Part shown: positions 1-7,932 of the stretch, in pieces
How positions within the stretch are numbered: the stretch's first letter is position 1
Layout: each line of letters opens with the position of its first letter
Assembly (NCBI GenBank): GCA_024689605.1
Contig: JAILDD010000143.1
Span: forward strand, 1 to 17,293
Reading direction: 5' to 3'
Origin: Lachnospiraceae bacterium
Lineage (GTDB): Bacteria > Bacillota_A > Clostridia > Lachnospirales > Lachnospiraceae
Length of the DNA stretch: 17,293 bases
The notes under the pieces: model-generated
Seen by the model: the letters and a program-made list of their open reading frames with translations, nothing else
Database searches by the model: none
What the model was told of the DNA's origin: nothing
Translations under genes and position numbers: made by a program

Positions 1-1
1 C

Positions 2-2209
2 GGGGATTTCTTCCTTACTGAACTGGATACCTCAGTCAAATTAAAAGATGACATCGCTGGGCACGCTCCCAGCGAGATAATATGCAACGAGGCAGCGCTT
101 ATCTCGAATCCCTGGCTTGAAAGTTTAAGGGAAACATCAAAGACAGCCGTTTCAGCTATCGGTACCTGGTATTTTGATATAACAGACTGTGAAAAGATAT
201 TAAAAAAACATTTTAACGTAACCTCGCTTGTTGCCCTCGGGATCTCGGATTTCCCAGTGGGGATCGTTGCCGCAGGTGCTCTCATGCAGTACCTGTATGA
301 GACGCAGAAGACTGAATTATCCAATATTTCACGCATAGAGCCGTATTCCGGCGGTAAATATATGCTTCTTGATTCTGCCAGCCGCAGGAATCTGGAATTG
401 TGTGAGACTATGCGGGAAAAGCAGAAAAGAGGGACACTTTTCTGGGTACTTGACAAGACCAGGACTGCAATGGGGGCAAGAATGCTCAGATGCGATATCG
501 AGCAGCCCCTTACGGATGAAGAAGAGATTGTAAAGCGTCAGGACGGCTGTGAGGAGCTTTTGAACAACAGCATGGACAGGGATGAACTCAGGGAATACCT
601 TAATGCCGTCTACGATCTTGAGAGACTTATGGCCAGGGTGTGCTATCATTCGGCCAATCCCAGGGATATGCTTGCCCTTAAGGGGTCGCTAACAGTTTTG
701 CCTGCTATCAAGAAGCTTTTAAGCGCATCCTCTTCTGATGCACTTAAAGAACTTAACGAGGGTCTTGATGCTCTGGAGGATATAACATCTGCTATCGAGA
801 GCTGTATCATGGAAGAACCGCCCATAACTATCCGTGAAGGCGGTATCATAAAAGACGGCTTTAATGAAGATGTGGATAAACTGCGATATATTTCTTCAAA
901 TGCAAAACAGCTTCTGGCGGGGCTTGAGGCAGAGGAAAAGGAACGCACGGGGATAAAGAACCTGCGTATTAAATATAACAAAGTGTTCGGTTACTACCTC
1001 GAGGTAACCAATTCCTATAAGGATCTGGTGCCTGAAGATTATATGCGCAAGCAGACTCTTGCCAATGCTGAGAGATTTGTCACGCCGAAATTAAAAGAGC
1101 TTGAGGACAGCATACTCAATGCCGAGGAAAAGCTTCAGGTGCTGGAGTATGATATTTTCTGCGCGCTCCGTGACCGGATCGAACAGAATACAGATCGTAT
1201 ACAGAAGACTGCAAAAGCTGTAGCAAGGCTTGATGTTTTCTGCTCACTGGCACTGGTGGCAGAGCTTAACCATTATGTGCGTCCCGCAATAAACCACAAG
1301 GGTATCATAGACATAAAAGGCGGCAGACACCCTGTTGTGGAAAACATGATAAAGAATGAGCAGTTCATAGAAAATGACACATATCTTGATAAAAAGAAGC
1401 AGTGCATTCAGATAATAACCGGACCGAATATGGCAGGCAAATCCACTTACATGAGACAGGTAGCGCTTATTGAACTTATGTTCCAGATCGGATCGTTTGT
1501 GCCGGCATCGAGTGCAAATCTCTGCATTGTGGACAGGATTTTTACAAGGGTGGGAGCTTCCGACGACCTTTCCAGCGGACAGTCAACATTCATGATAGAA
1601 ATGAACGAAGTGGCGAATATACTTAAAAACGCTACTTCGGATTCACTGCTGATACTCGATGAGATTGGAAGAGGAACTTCGACCTTTGACGGACTTGCAA
1701 TAGCCTGGGCAGTAATAGAATACATCAGTTCCAAAAAGCTGATAGGTGCAAAGACGCTTTTTGCAACACATTACCATGAGCTTACAGAGCTTGAAGGCAA
1801 AATGGATAATGTAAGTAATTACTGCATAGCGGTCAGGGAACAGGGAGATGATATTGTCTTTTTAAGGAAGATAATAAAAGGCGGTGCAGACAAGAGTTAC
1901 GGTATACAGGTGGCCAAACTTGCAGGCCTCCCTGAATCGGTTATAAACCGTGCAACGGATATCGTGGCACAGCTCCTGAACAATGATATTACGGAAAGCC
2001 TGTCCGCCATAGCACCGGCAGACCTGTCAAAAAAGAATACCATGAAAGCGCTGGATGATGTGGATAAAGGTCAGCTTAGCTTTATGGATACAGTGTCTGA
2101 CGAGGATGTGCTGGATGAGATAAAGGGGCTTAATATTTCTGAGCTTACCCCCCTGGATGCATTGAATACGCTTTACAGACTTCAGGGGAAGCTTAATAAC
2201 CGGTATTAA
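2..2209 (+). CDS. mutS: DNA mismatch repair protein MutS, 5'-truncated by window edge
   Basis: MutS recognises mismatches and small loops as a dimeric ATPase and recruits MutL. The frame is open from base 2, before the first internal ATG, so the gene begins outside the window. About 735 residues are visible, and the N-terminal mismatch-binding domain is missing. The visible part opens in the connector domain (GDFFLTEL, then PSEIICNEA), passes through the helical core and clamp, and reaches the ATPase domain. Walker A (GPNMAGKST) starts at base 1421 and the Walker B/signature (DEIGRGTSTFD) at base 1658, followed by the FATHYHEL motif. QLSFMD at base 2072 resembles the QLSFF-type beta-clamp binding motif of Bacillus MutS. 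The C-terminus (TPLDALNTLYRLQ) is the usual MutS ending, so the 3' end is intact. It is followed by the Met_gamma_lyase gene and then mutL. Confidence 0.97.
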   Translation, partial: GDFFLTELDTSVKLKDDIAGHAPSEIICNEAALISNPWLESLRETSKTAVSAIGTWYFDITDCEKILKKHFNVTSLVALGISDFPVGIVAAGALMQYLYETQKTELSNISRIEPYSGGKYMLLDSASRRNLELCETMREKQKRGTLFWVLDKTRTAMGARMLRCDIEQPLTDEEEIVKRQDGCEELLNNSMDRDELREYLNAVYDLERLMARVCYHSANPRDMLALKGSLTVLPAIKKLLSASSSDALKELNEGLDALEDITSAIESCIMEEPPITIREGGIIKDGFNEDVDKLRYISSNAKQLLAGLEAEEKERTGIKNLRIKYNKVFGYYLEVTNSYKDLVPEDYMRKQTLANAERFVTPKLKELEDSILNAEEKLQVLEYDIFCALRDRIEQNTDRIQKTAKAVARLDVFCSLALVAELNHYVRPAINHKGIIDIKGGRHPVVENMIKNEQFIENDTYLDKKKQCIQIITGPNMAGKSTYMRQVALIELMFQIGSFVPASSANLCIVDRIFTRVGASDDLSSGQSTFMIEMNEVANILKNATSDSLLILDEIGRGTSTFDGLAIAWAVIEYISSKKLIGAKTLFATHYHELTELEGKMDNVSNYCIAVREQGDDIVFLRKIIKGGADKSYGIQVAKLAGLPESVINRATDIVAQLLNNDITESLSAIAPADLSKKNTMKALDDVDKGQLSFMDTVSDEDVLDEIKGLNISELTPLDALNTLYRLQGKLNNRY

Positions 2210-2314
2210 TTTGTGCTTATAGGGATATATTGATAAATGCAGATAGATCGCACAGTGACCGTTTAGGTGTAATTACGGGTGCTGCTTTGGGAGTTTTATA
2301 AGGAAGAAGAAAAT

Positions 2315-3646
2315 ATGAAATACAGTAATATACATAAAGAATTGGGAATTGATGAAGAGACTTTTAATTTCGGCGAAGAAATAAGAAAAAGCCTTGAAAA
2401 AAGATTCGAAGAAATCGACGATATGGCTGAATTAAACCAGCTTAAAGTTCTGGATGCCCTGCAGAAGAACAATGTCAGCGAAGCCTGTCTTTTGGGGACT
2501 ACGGGTTACGGCTACAATGATATAGGCCGTGAAACCCTTGAAAAAGTCTATGCTGATATTTTTCATACTGAAGATGCTCTGGTAAGGCCCCAGATAACCT
2601 GCGGGACCCACGCACTTGCACTTGCACTTATGAGCAACCTGCGGCCGGGTGACGAACTTTTAAGCCCTGTGGGAAGACCTTATGATACACTCACATCCGT
2701 GATCGGGATAGATGAAGAAGGAGACAGCGCACACAAAAGCGGCTCCCTGCGTGAATATGGTGTGGTATACCGCCAGGTGGATCTCCTTGCAGACGGAAGC
2801 TTTGACTTTGAAGGAATCCGGAATGCTGTCAGTGAAAAGACACACATGGTGACAATACAGCGGTCGAGGGGGTATTCATCAAGACCTACATTGTCTCCGA
2901 AGAAAATAGGTGAGCTCATAGAATTTCTTCGCAGCATAAAGAATGACCTGGTAATAATGGTGGACAACTGCTACGGTGAATTTGTATGCGAAGATGAACC
3001 AACAGACTATGGTGCAGATCTGTGCGTCGGCTCGCTTATAAAGAATCCCGGCGGTGGACTGTGTCCCTGCGGCGGATATCTCGTGGGAAAAAAGGAATGT
3101 ATTGAAAATGCTGCCTACAGACTGACTTCCCCGGGACTGGGAAAGGAAGTGGGGGCATCCCTTACGACTCTGCCTTCTTTTTATCAGGGACTTTTCCTTG
3201 CTCCGACGGTTACCGCATCAGCACTTAAGACTTCGGTATTTGCTGCTGCCATGTATGAAAAGCTTAAATTCAGAGGAGCTGACGGAAATGAAGAATGCTT
3301 TGTGGTAAGGCCTGACAGCAGAGAAGACCGTTTCGATATCATACAGGCAATAGAACTCAAATCCCCCGAAAAACTCTGTGCTTTCTGTGAAGGCGTGCAG
3401 GCAGCATCGCCTGTAGATTCATTCGTAAAGCCCGAGCCCTGGGATATGCCGGGATATAAGGAGCCGGTCATTATGGCAGCCGGCGCTTTTGTGTCAGGAT
3501 CAAGCATAGAGCTTTCGGCAGACGGGCCTCTTCGTGAGCCGTATACCGTATATTTCCAGGGGGGACTTACTTTTCCCCATGGTGCGTTCGGAATGTTAAA
3601 GACCGTGCAGTACCTTAAGGAGCGGGGGCTGGTTTCTTTTAGTTGA
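2315..3646 (+). CDS. Methionine gamma-lyase-family PLP protein (YnbB / 'aluminium resistance protein')
   Basis: This is a PLP-dependent fold-type I enzyme of the family annotated as methionine gamma-lyase family or aluminium resistance protein (Bacillus YnbB). The physiological substrate of the family is not firmly established. I place the start at ATG 2315 (443 aa), preceded by AGGAAG at 2301-2306 with 8-nt spacing. The frame also opens at GTG 2279, but that adds 12 residues with no clear ribosome binding site. Family features seen are the GTTGYGYND segment near the N-terminus, the RPQITCGTHA segment, the DNCYGEF segment containing the expected cofactor Asp, and SLIKNPGGG, whose Lys243 (codon 3041) is the likely Schiff-base lysine. 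In Bacillus the homologue lies downstream of miaA-hfq; here it sits between mutS and mutL. Family assignment is strong, but the reaction is not known from sequence. Confidence 0.9.
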   Translation: MKYSNIHKELGIDEETFNFGEEIRKSLEKRFEEIDDMAELNQLKVLDALQKNNVSEACLLGTTGYGYNDIGRETLEKVYADIFHTEDALVRPQITCGTHALALALMSNLRPGDELLSPVGRPYDTLTSVIGIDEEGDSAHKSGSLREYGVVYRQVDLLADGSFDFEGIRNAVSEKTHMVTIQRSRGYSSRPTLSPKKIGELIEFLRSIKNDLVIMVDNCYGEFVCEDEPTDYGADLCVGSLIKNPGGGLCPCGGYLVGKKECIENAAYRLTSPGLGKEVGASLTTLPSFYQGLFLAPTVTASALKTSVFAAAMYEKLKFRGADGNEECFVVRPDSREDRFDIIQAIELKSPEKLCAFCEGVQAASPVDSFVKPEPWDMPGYKEPVIMAAGAFVSGSSIELSADGPLREPYTVYFQGGLTFPHGAFGMLKTVQYLKERGLVSFS

Positions 3647-3708
3647 GTTTCGGTAAGCCAAAGGGCTTGCATTAAGGGGAAAAGATAAAACAGGAATCTA
3701 AATATACA

Positions 3709-5730
3709 ATGGGTAAGATACAGGTACTTGATAACAATACCATAGATCAGATTGCCGCAGGAGAAGTGGTTGAGCGCCCTGCAAGCGTTGTAAAGGAGCT
3801 TACGGAAAATGCCATAGACGCCGGAGCGGATGCCATTACCGTTGAGATAAAAAACGGAGGGATAGAGTTTATCAGGGTTACGGATAACGGCTGCGGCATA
3901 GCTAAAGAAGACATGGGGACTGCTTTCTTAAGGCATGCCACCAGCAAAATACGCAGTATTGAAGACCTTAGAAACGTAGCATCTATGGGGTTCAGGGGGG
4001 AGGCTCTTGCCAGTATTGCTTCCGTAAGCAAGGTCACAATGATAACCCGGCAGAAAGAATCACTGATGGGATACAGGCTGGAAGTAGACGGAGGGAATGC
4101 AGGGCAGGTGACCGAAGTCGGTGCTCCCGGTGGGACAACGATAATTGCCGCACATCTTTTTTATAATGTTCCTGTAAGAAGAAAGTTTTTAAAATCAGCT
4201 ACGACTGAAGGGAATGTCATAACCGAGCTTATGGAGCATCTGGCGCTTTCAAGGCCTGACATCTCTTTTAAACTGGTTTCAAACGGACGGAATGTTTTTT
4301 ACACTTCCGGTTCCGGAGACCTGCAGAACGTAATATACCGCATTTACGGCAGGGATATGGCTAAAGAGACAGTTGCCATAGATTATGAATGTGACGGTAT
4401 CGTGATAGACGGATATCTCGGAACCCCTGCAGTCAACAGGCCTAACAGGAATTTCGAAAACTATTTTCTTAATAACCGGTATATCAAAAATGATATCGTG
4501 GCCAGAGGTCTTGAGGATGGCTATAAGGGCTATACCATGCAGCATAAGTTCCCTTTCTGCGTCCTGCACATAGGTATGCCTGCAGGGGATGTGGATGTAA
4601 ATGTACACCCGGGAAAAATGGACGTGCGCTTTAAAGACAGAGAGGGTATGTATGAGCACATAGCAAAGGCTGTGGCAGATGCGCTCCACGCCCATGAAAT
4701 GATCCCTGAAGCAGAGATAGACCACGACAGAAAACTGTACACACCGGTGGTTACTGAAGCCCCGGAACCTTACGAGACAGGCAGAAGGAATGCGATAATT
4801 ACTGAGAATAGCATTGCATTGGACAATGTGCAAAAAAATAAAAAAGATATTCCCGAATCAGCCGCTGACTCTACGAAGCTTACAAAGGACAACCGCGACA
4901 TATTTACCGTAGATTTTTCGGATGATGAAGATGTTATATTACAGGATTTCAGCAAAGTAAATATCTCTGCAGAAAGTGACAGAGATACAGAATTTAAAAC
5001 AGAACACGATAAGGAATCCCATACAGAATCCGGTAATGAAGGGATCACGTCATCTAAAAATACCCAAGGAACAGATAAGAATCCTGTTTACCGTAATGCT
5101 GTCCAGCTTGAGATACTGCCAAAGGAGCGGGTTATATCCGCAAATGCAAGGAAACGCTATGAACTTATCGGACCGGCTTTCAATACATACTGGATGTTTA
5201 CCTATGACGGAAAGCTTTATTTTGCAGACCAGCATGCAGCTCATGAAAAGGTAAATTATGAGCGTCTTATAAAAAAATACAAAGAGCGTGAAATATATAA
5301 ACAGCAGCTAAACCCTCCTATCATTGTGAATCTTTCCGGCGAAGAAAGAGAAGTCCTTGAAAGGTTCAAAGGATATTTTGATGAGCTCGGCTTTGAAGTA
5401 AACAGTTTCGGCGGAATGGATTATTCTCTTAATACCGTACCTTTGGAACTGTACAGAAAAGATGCAAAGACTTTCTTTATGGAAATACTTAATGACCTGT
5501 GTCTGCGGGGGGTGCGCGAAACACCTGATATCATAAATAAGATCATGGCTTCAGTTGCCTGCAAATCTGCCGTAAAAGGCGGAGATATGATAAGCCGTGA
5601 AGAGATGGACAAGATACTGGACGAGCTTCTCACCCTTGAGAATCCTTACCATTGTCCACACGGGAGACCGACTATGTTTTCCTTAAGCCGAACAGAACTT
5701 GAGAAGAAATTTAAGCGTATCGTGAGCTGA
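3709..5730 (+). CDS. mutL: DNA mismatch repair protein MutL (endonuclease type)
   Basis: MutL couples mismatch recognition by MutS to strand incision. The 673-aa product has the GHKL ATPase domain at the N-terminus: ENAIDAGA, DNGCGI (from residue 59), RHATSKI and GFRGEAL (94-100). A variable acidic linker spans roughly residues 345-455. The C-terminal dimerisation/nuclease domain carries the metal-binding endonuclease motif DQHAAHEKVNYE (Asp507, codon 5227), ACKSAVKGG, and CPHGRP (Cys649, codon 5653). These motifs mark the nicking MutL found in bacteria that lack MutH. In the region where Bacillus MutL has its beta-clamp motif (QEMIVP), this protein reads QLNPPIIVNL, which is a poor match. 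The start is ATG 3709, with only a weak ribosome site (AGGAA at 3692). The preceding 62 nt hold a small hairpin without a T-run. Confidence 0.97.
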   Translation: MGKIQVLDNNTIDQIAAGEVVERPASVVKELTENAIDAGADAITVEIKNGGIEFIRVTDNGCGIAKEDMGTAFLRHATSKIRSIEDLRNVASMGFRGEALASIASVSKVTMITRQKESLMGYRLEVDGGNAGQVTEVGAPGGTTIIAAHLFYNVPVRRKFLKSATTEGNVITELMEHLALSRPDISFKLVSNGRNVFYTSGSGDLQNVIYRIYGRDMAKETVAIDYECDGIVIDGYLGTPAVNRPNRNFENYFLNNRYIKNDIVARGLEDGYKGYTMQHKFPFCVLHIGMPAGDVDVNVHPGKMDVRFKDREGMYEHIAKAVADALHAHEMIPEAEIDHDRKLYTPVVTEAPEPYETGRRNAIITENSIALDNVQKNKKDIPESAADSTKLTKDNRDIFTVDFSDDEDVILQDFSKVNISAESDRDTEFKTEHDKESHTESGNEGITSSKNTQGTDKNPVYRNAVQLEILPKERVISANARKRYELIGPAFNTYWMFTYDGKLYFADQHAAHEKVNYERLIKKYKEREIYKQQLNPPIIVNLSGEEREVLERFKGYFDELGFEVNSFGGMDYSLNTVPLELYRKDAKTFFMEILNDLCLRGVRETPDIINKIMASVACKSAVKGGDMISREEMDKILDELLTLENPYHCPHGRPTMFSLSRTELEKKFKRIVS

Positions 5731-5803
5731 TACCGATCAGGGTATGCAGCCCGGTTGTTTTAGTACAGAATACAATGCCTTCCGATACGCAGGAATATGC
5801 TTT

Positions 5804-6739
5804 ATGAAAGAAAAATTAGTTATAATAAGCGGGCCGACGGCCGTTGGGAAATCCGACTGCGCAGTAAAGCTTGCAAAAAAAATAAATGGTGAAGTGATAT
5901 CTGCCGATTCGATGCAGGTTTATAAAGGTATGGATATCGGTACTGCCAAGGTCACTGTAGAGGAGATGGACGGTGTTGCGCATCACCTGATTGACATTCT
6001 GGAACCGGAACAGGATTTCAATGTTCTTTTATTCAAGAAAATGGCGGATGAGGCCATTAAGGATATTACATCCAGAGGCGCAATCCCGATAATGACCGGA
6101 GGCACAGGCTTCTACATTCAGGCTGTCCTCCATGGAACAGAGTTTGAGGAAGAAGAAACTTCAGAGCTCCGCAAAGAACTTGAGGAAAAGGAAAAAACAC
6201 CGGAAGGAAAGCGTACGCTTTATGAAGAGCTTATATCAGTCGATCCGGCATCTGCAGCCATAATCCATGAGAACAATATAAAGCGTGTCATAAGAGCCCT
6301 GGAATTTTATAAGCTCAATGCTTATCCTATTTCAGAGCATAATGCTAAAATGAAAGAAAAAGAAGCAGTATATGATGCTGACTGTTTTTTCCTGACTGAT
6401 GAAAGGGCTCTGCTCTATGAACGTATTGATAAAAGAGTAGATATCATGATGGAAAAGGGACTCTTAGAGGAAGTAAAGAGACTTAAGGCGAGAAATATTC
6501 CATCAAATGCAACATCCATGCAGGGGATAGGTTACCGTGAGATCCTCGAGTATCTTGATGGAAAATGCACTCTTGATGAAGCCGTATATAAAATAAAGCT
6601 TAACAGCAGACATTTTGCCAAGAGGCAAATGACCTGGTTTAGGAATAAGGATGAATTTATTAAAGTAAACCGTTCGGATTTTAAGCAGCCTTCGGAAGAT
6701 ATTCCGGATTTCATATACAAAAATCTCAATTTATGTTAA
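5804..6739 (+). CDS. miaA: tRNA dimethylallyltransferase
   Basis: MiaA transfers a dimethylallyl group from DMAPP to N6 of A37 in tRNAs that read UNN codons, the first step toward ms2i6A. The start at ATG 5804 gives 311 aa, typical for the family, with AGGAA at 5791-5795 and 8-nt spacing. The same frame opens 20 codons earlier (5744), but those residues precede the conserved N-terminus and do not look like MiaA. Seen motifs are the P-loop GPTAVGKS (residues 10-17), ISADSMQVYKGMDIGTAK, GGTGFYIQA, and the C-terminal MQGIGYREI and RHFAKRQMTWFRN segments. It follows mutL by 73 nt, a common Firmicute arrangement. No hfq follows; a candidate terminator and the mreB promoter come next. Confidence 0.97.
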   Translation: MKEKLVIISGPTAVGKSDCAVKLAKKINGEVISADSMQVYKGMDIGTAKVTVEEMDGVAHHLIDILEPEQDFNVLLFKKMADEAIKDITSRGAIPIMTGGTGFYIQAVLHGTEFEEEETSELRKELEEKEKTPEGKRTLYEELISVDPASAAIIHENNIKRVIRALEFYKLNAYPISEHNAKMKEKEAVYDADCFFLTDERALLYERIDKRVDIMMEKGLLEEVKRLKARNIPSNATSMQGIGYREILEYLDGKCTLDEAVYKIKLNSRHFAKRQMTWFRNKDEFIKVNRSDFKQPSEDIPDFIYKNLNLC

Positions 6740-6751
6740 AATGTGTTACCT

Positions 6752-6783
6752 AAGAGCGTCTTATTTTTCGCTTTTTATTTTTT
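6752..6783 (+). terminator. Candidate rho-independent terminator after miaA
   Basis: AAGAGCG (6752-6758) can pair with CGCTTTT (6769-6775) as a 7-bp stem with one G-T wobble around a 10-nt loop. A T-rich tract follows (T6776, then six T at 6778-6783). The stem is short and has only three G-C pairs, so it may be weak. Its position between the end of miaA and the mreB promoter fits a boundary between two transcription units. Confidence 0.35.
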
Positions 6784-6808
6784 GTTGCAAAAATATAAGA
6801 ACTATAAT
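6782..6808 (+). promoter_or_regulatory. Candidate sigma-A promoter for the rod (mreB) operon
   Basis: A consensus -10 hexamer TATAAT lies at 6803-6808 in a strongly AT-rich stretch. The -35 is less certain: TTGTTG at 6782-6787 gives a short 15-nt spacer, and TTTTTG at 6779-6784 gives 18 nt. Transcription would start near 6815 and leave a leader of about 110 nt ahead of mreB. A second, weaker -10-like TATATT lies at 6820-6825. Confidence 0.5.
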
Positions 6809-6836
6809 CGTATTTTTGATATATTAATTTCCGAAA

Positions 6837-6911
6837 GTCCTGCCTGGTGAAAGGCAATACCGGCAGGTGAACTGACGGTGAGAACGTATTTAGTAACCCG
6901 CTGAAAGCGGC
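6837..6911 (+). promoter_or_regulatory. Structured 5' leader upstream of mreB, identity unknown
   Basis: The G+C-rich leader contrasts with the AT-rich promoter before it. Hairpin 1 pairs CCTGCC (6839-6844) plus GGT (6846-6848) with ACC (6859-6861) plus GGCAGG (6862-6867). It has one bulged T and a 10-nt loop that is purine-rich apart from one C and one T. Hairpin 2 pairs CCGCT (6898-6902) with AGCGG (6906-6910) and ends three bases before the AAAGGG ribosome site (6914-6919). The 30 nt between them could form only weak pairings. I compared it from memory with common riboswitch classes (c-di-GMP, c-di-AMP/ydaO, cobalamin, fluoride, M-box, THF) and found no convincing match. A regulatory function is inferred from position and structure only. 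Confidence 0.4.
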
Positions 6912-6924
6912 AGAAAGGGAAATA

Positions 6925-7932
6925 ATGGGAATCAGTGCATACGGGATCGATCTGGGATCCAGCAATATAAGGATATATAACGGAAATGATGACAAGTTCA
7001 TGATGGAAAAGAATATGATAGCCATAGAGGGGCGTGATACCCTTTTGGCATACGGAGATTCTGCCTTTGATATGTATGAAAAGGCACCGGATAATATCAC
7101 GGTTTCATTCCCGGTAGTGGACGGCGTGATAGCTGATATCAGGAATATGGATACACTGGTACATTTTTTCATCAATGACCTGTGCAAAGGTTCCATAAAG
7201 CCTGCGGATTATTATATTACGGTTCCGAACAATATCACTGAAGTAGAAAGAAGAGCATTCTATGACCTGGTACTGGACAGCAATGTACGCGCTAAGAAGG
7301 TTTATATCGTTGAAAAAGCGGTTGCGGATGGTATAGGTATGGATATAGATGTAAAGACCAGTCAGGGTGTATTCATGGTCGATATAGGTTATCAGACTAC
7401 GGAAATCTCGCTTTTATCCCTTGGAGGTATTGTGGCATCAAGGCTTATCAAAGTGGGTGGTCAGAAGTTTGATGAGGCCATAAAGGCTGCAGTCAGAAAA
7501 GAATACAGCCTCATGATAGGAAGCAAAACCGCAGAAAAGCTGAAGATCGCAATGCGCGACGTGCAGGCCACAGGCCAGAGTGCCATTGTATATGGACGAG
7601 ACATTGTCATGGGACTCCCCGTTGAAAAACAGATCGATACAGAGCTTATATTCGAGAGCATGAGAGAAAATATCGATCAGATAATCGACAATATCAAGCA
7701 GATACTTGAACGGACTCCGCCCGAACTCGGCGCAGACATTTATCATAACGGCATATACCTTACCGGCGGCGGATCCCAGTTAGCTCATCTTCCGGATATG
7801 ATAGCTGATGCGACAGGGCTTATCGTGAATGTATCGGATGAGCCGGTAGCTACCGTTGTAAGCGGGCTTAAAAAGATCATGCATGAAAAAAGGTATGCGT
7901 CTTTAGCTGTTTCCGTTGAGGAAAATAAGTAA
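6925..7932 (+). CDS. mreB: Rod shape-determining protein MreB (divergent)
   Basis: MreB is a bacterial actin that forms membrane-bound filaments and orients the elongation machinery. The 335-aa length and overall pattern match: GIDLGSSN (phosphate-1), DGVIADI, PNNITEVERRA, LSLGGIV, the TAEKLK segment, and LTGGGSQL near the C-terminus. Several normally invariant nucleotide-binding positions differ. The phosphate-2 loop, usually DIGGGTTE, reads DIGYQTTE (Asp153, Tyr156, Gln157; codons 7381-7395), and the usual IEEPMAAAIG segment reads VEKAVADGIG. The ATG at 6925 is preceded by AAAGGG at 6914-6919. The stop overlaps the mreC start by one base (TAATG), suggesting coupled translation. Context (mreCD, mrdA, rodA) supports a real elongasome role. 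A diverged MreB/Mbl paralogue is the only alternative. Confidence 0.95.
   Translation: MGISAYGIDLGSSNIRIYNGNDDKFMMEKNMIAIEGRDTLLAYGDSAFDMYEKAPDNITVSFPVVDGVIADIRNMDTLVHFFINDLCKGSIKPADYYITVPNNITEVERRAFYDLVLDSNVRAKKVYIVEKAVADGIGMDIDVKTSQGVFMVDIGYQTTEISLLSLGGIVASRLIKVGGQKFDEAIKAAVRKEYSLMIGSKTAEKLKIAMRDVQATGQSAIVYGRDIVMGLPVEKQIDTELIFESMRENIDQIIDNIKQILERTPPELGADIYHNGIYLTGGGSQLAHLPDMIADATGLIVNVSDEPVATVVSGLKKIMHEKRYASLAVSVEENK

Noticed and set aside
2230..2274. TTGATA at 2230 as a -35 for a promoter before the PLP gene.
   Set aside because: No acceptable -10 hexamer lies 16-18 nt downstream.
3653..3670. A 7-bp hairpin (GTAAGCC with GGCTTGC, loop AAAG) between the PLP gene and mutL, considered as a terminator.
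   Set aside because: No T-run follows; the next bases are purine-rich and lead into the mutL start, so it does not have terminator form.
4279..4833. A 184-codon open frame on the minus strand inside mutL.
   Set aside because: It lies fully under a well-conserved mutL region, and its translation resembles no protein. It is a shadow of coding bias.
4976..5254. A 92-codon plus-strand frame overlapping the mutL linker.
   Set aside because: It is out of frame with mutL, which continues uninterrupted, and has no ribosome site or recognisable motif.
5744..5803. Upstream extension of miaA by 20 codons.
   Set aside because: The extension is not like MiaA N-termini, and the ATG at 5804 has a properly spaced AGGAA site and gives normal family length.
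6837..6911. Mapping the mreB leader to a known riboswitch such as c-di-GMP or cobalamin classes.
   Set aside because: Some short similarities (GGCAA, GGTGAA) exist, but the defining conserved cores and stem order of these classes are absent.
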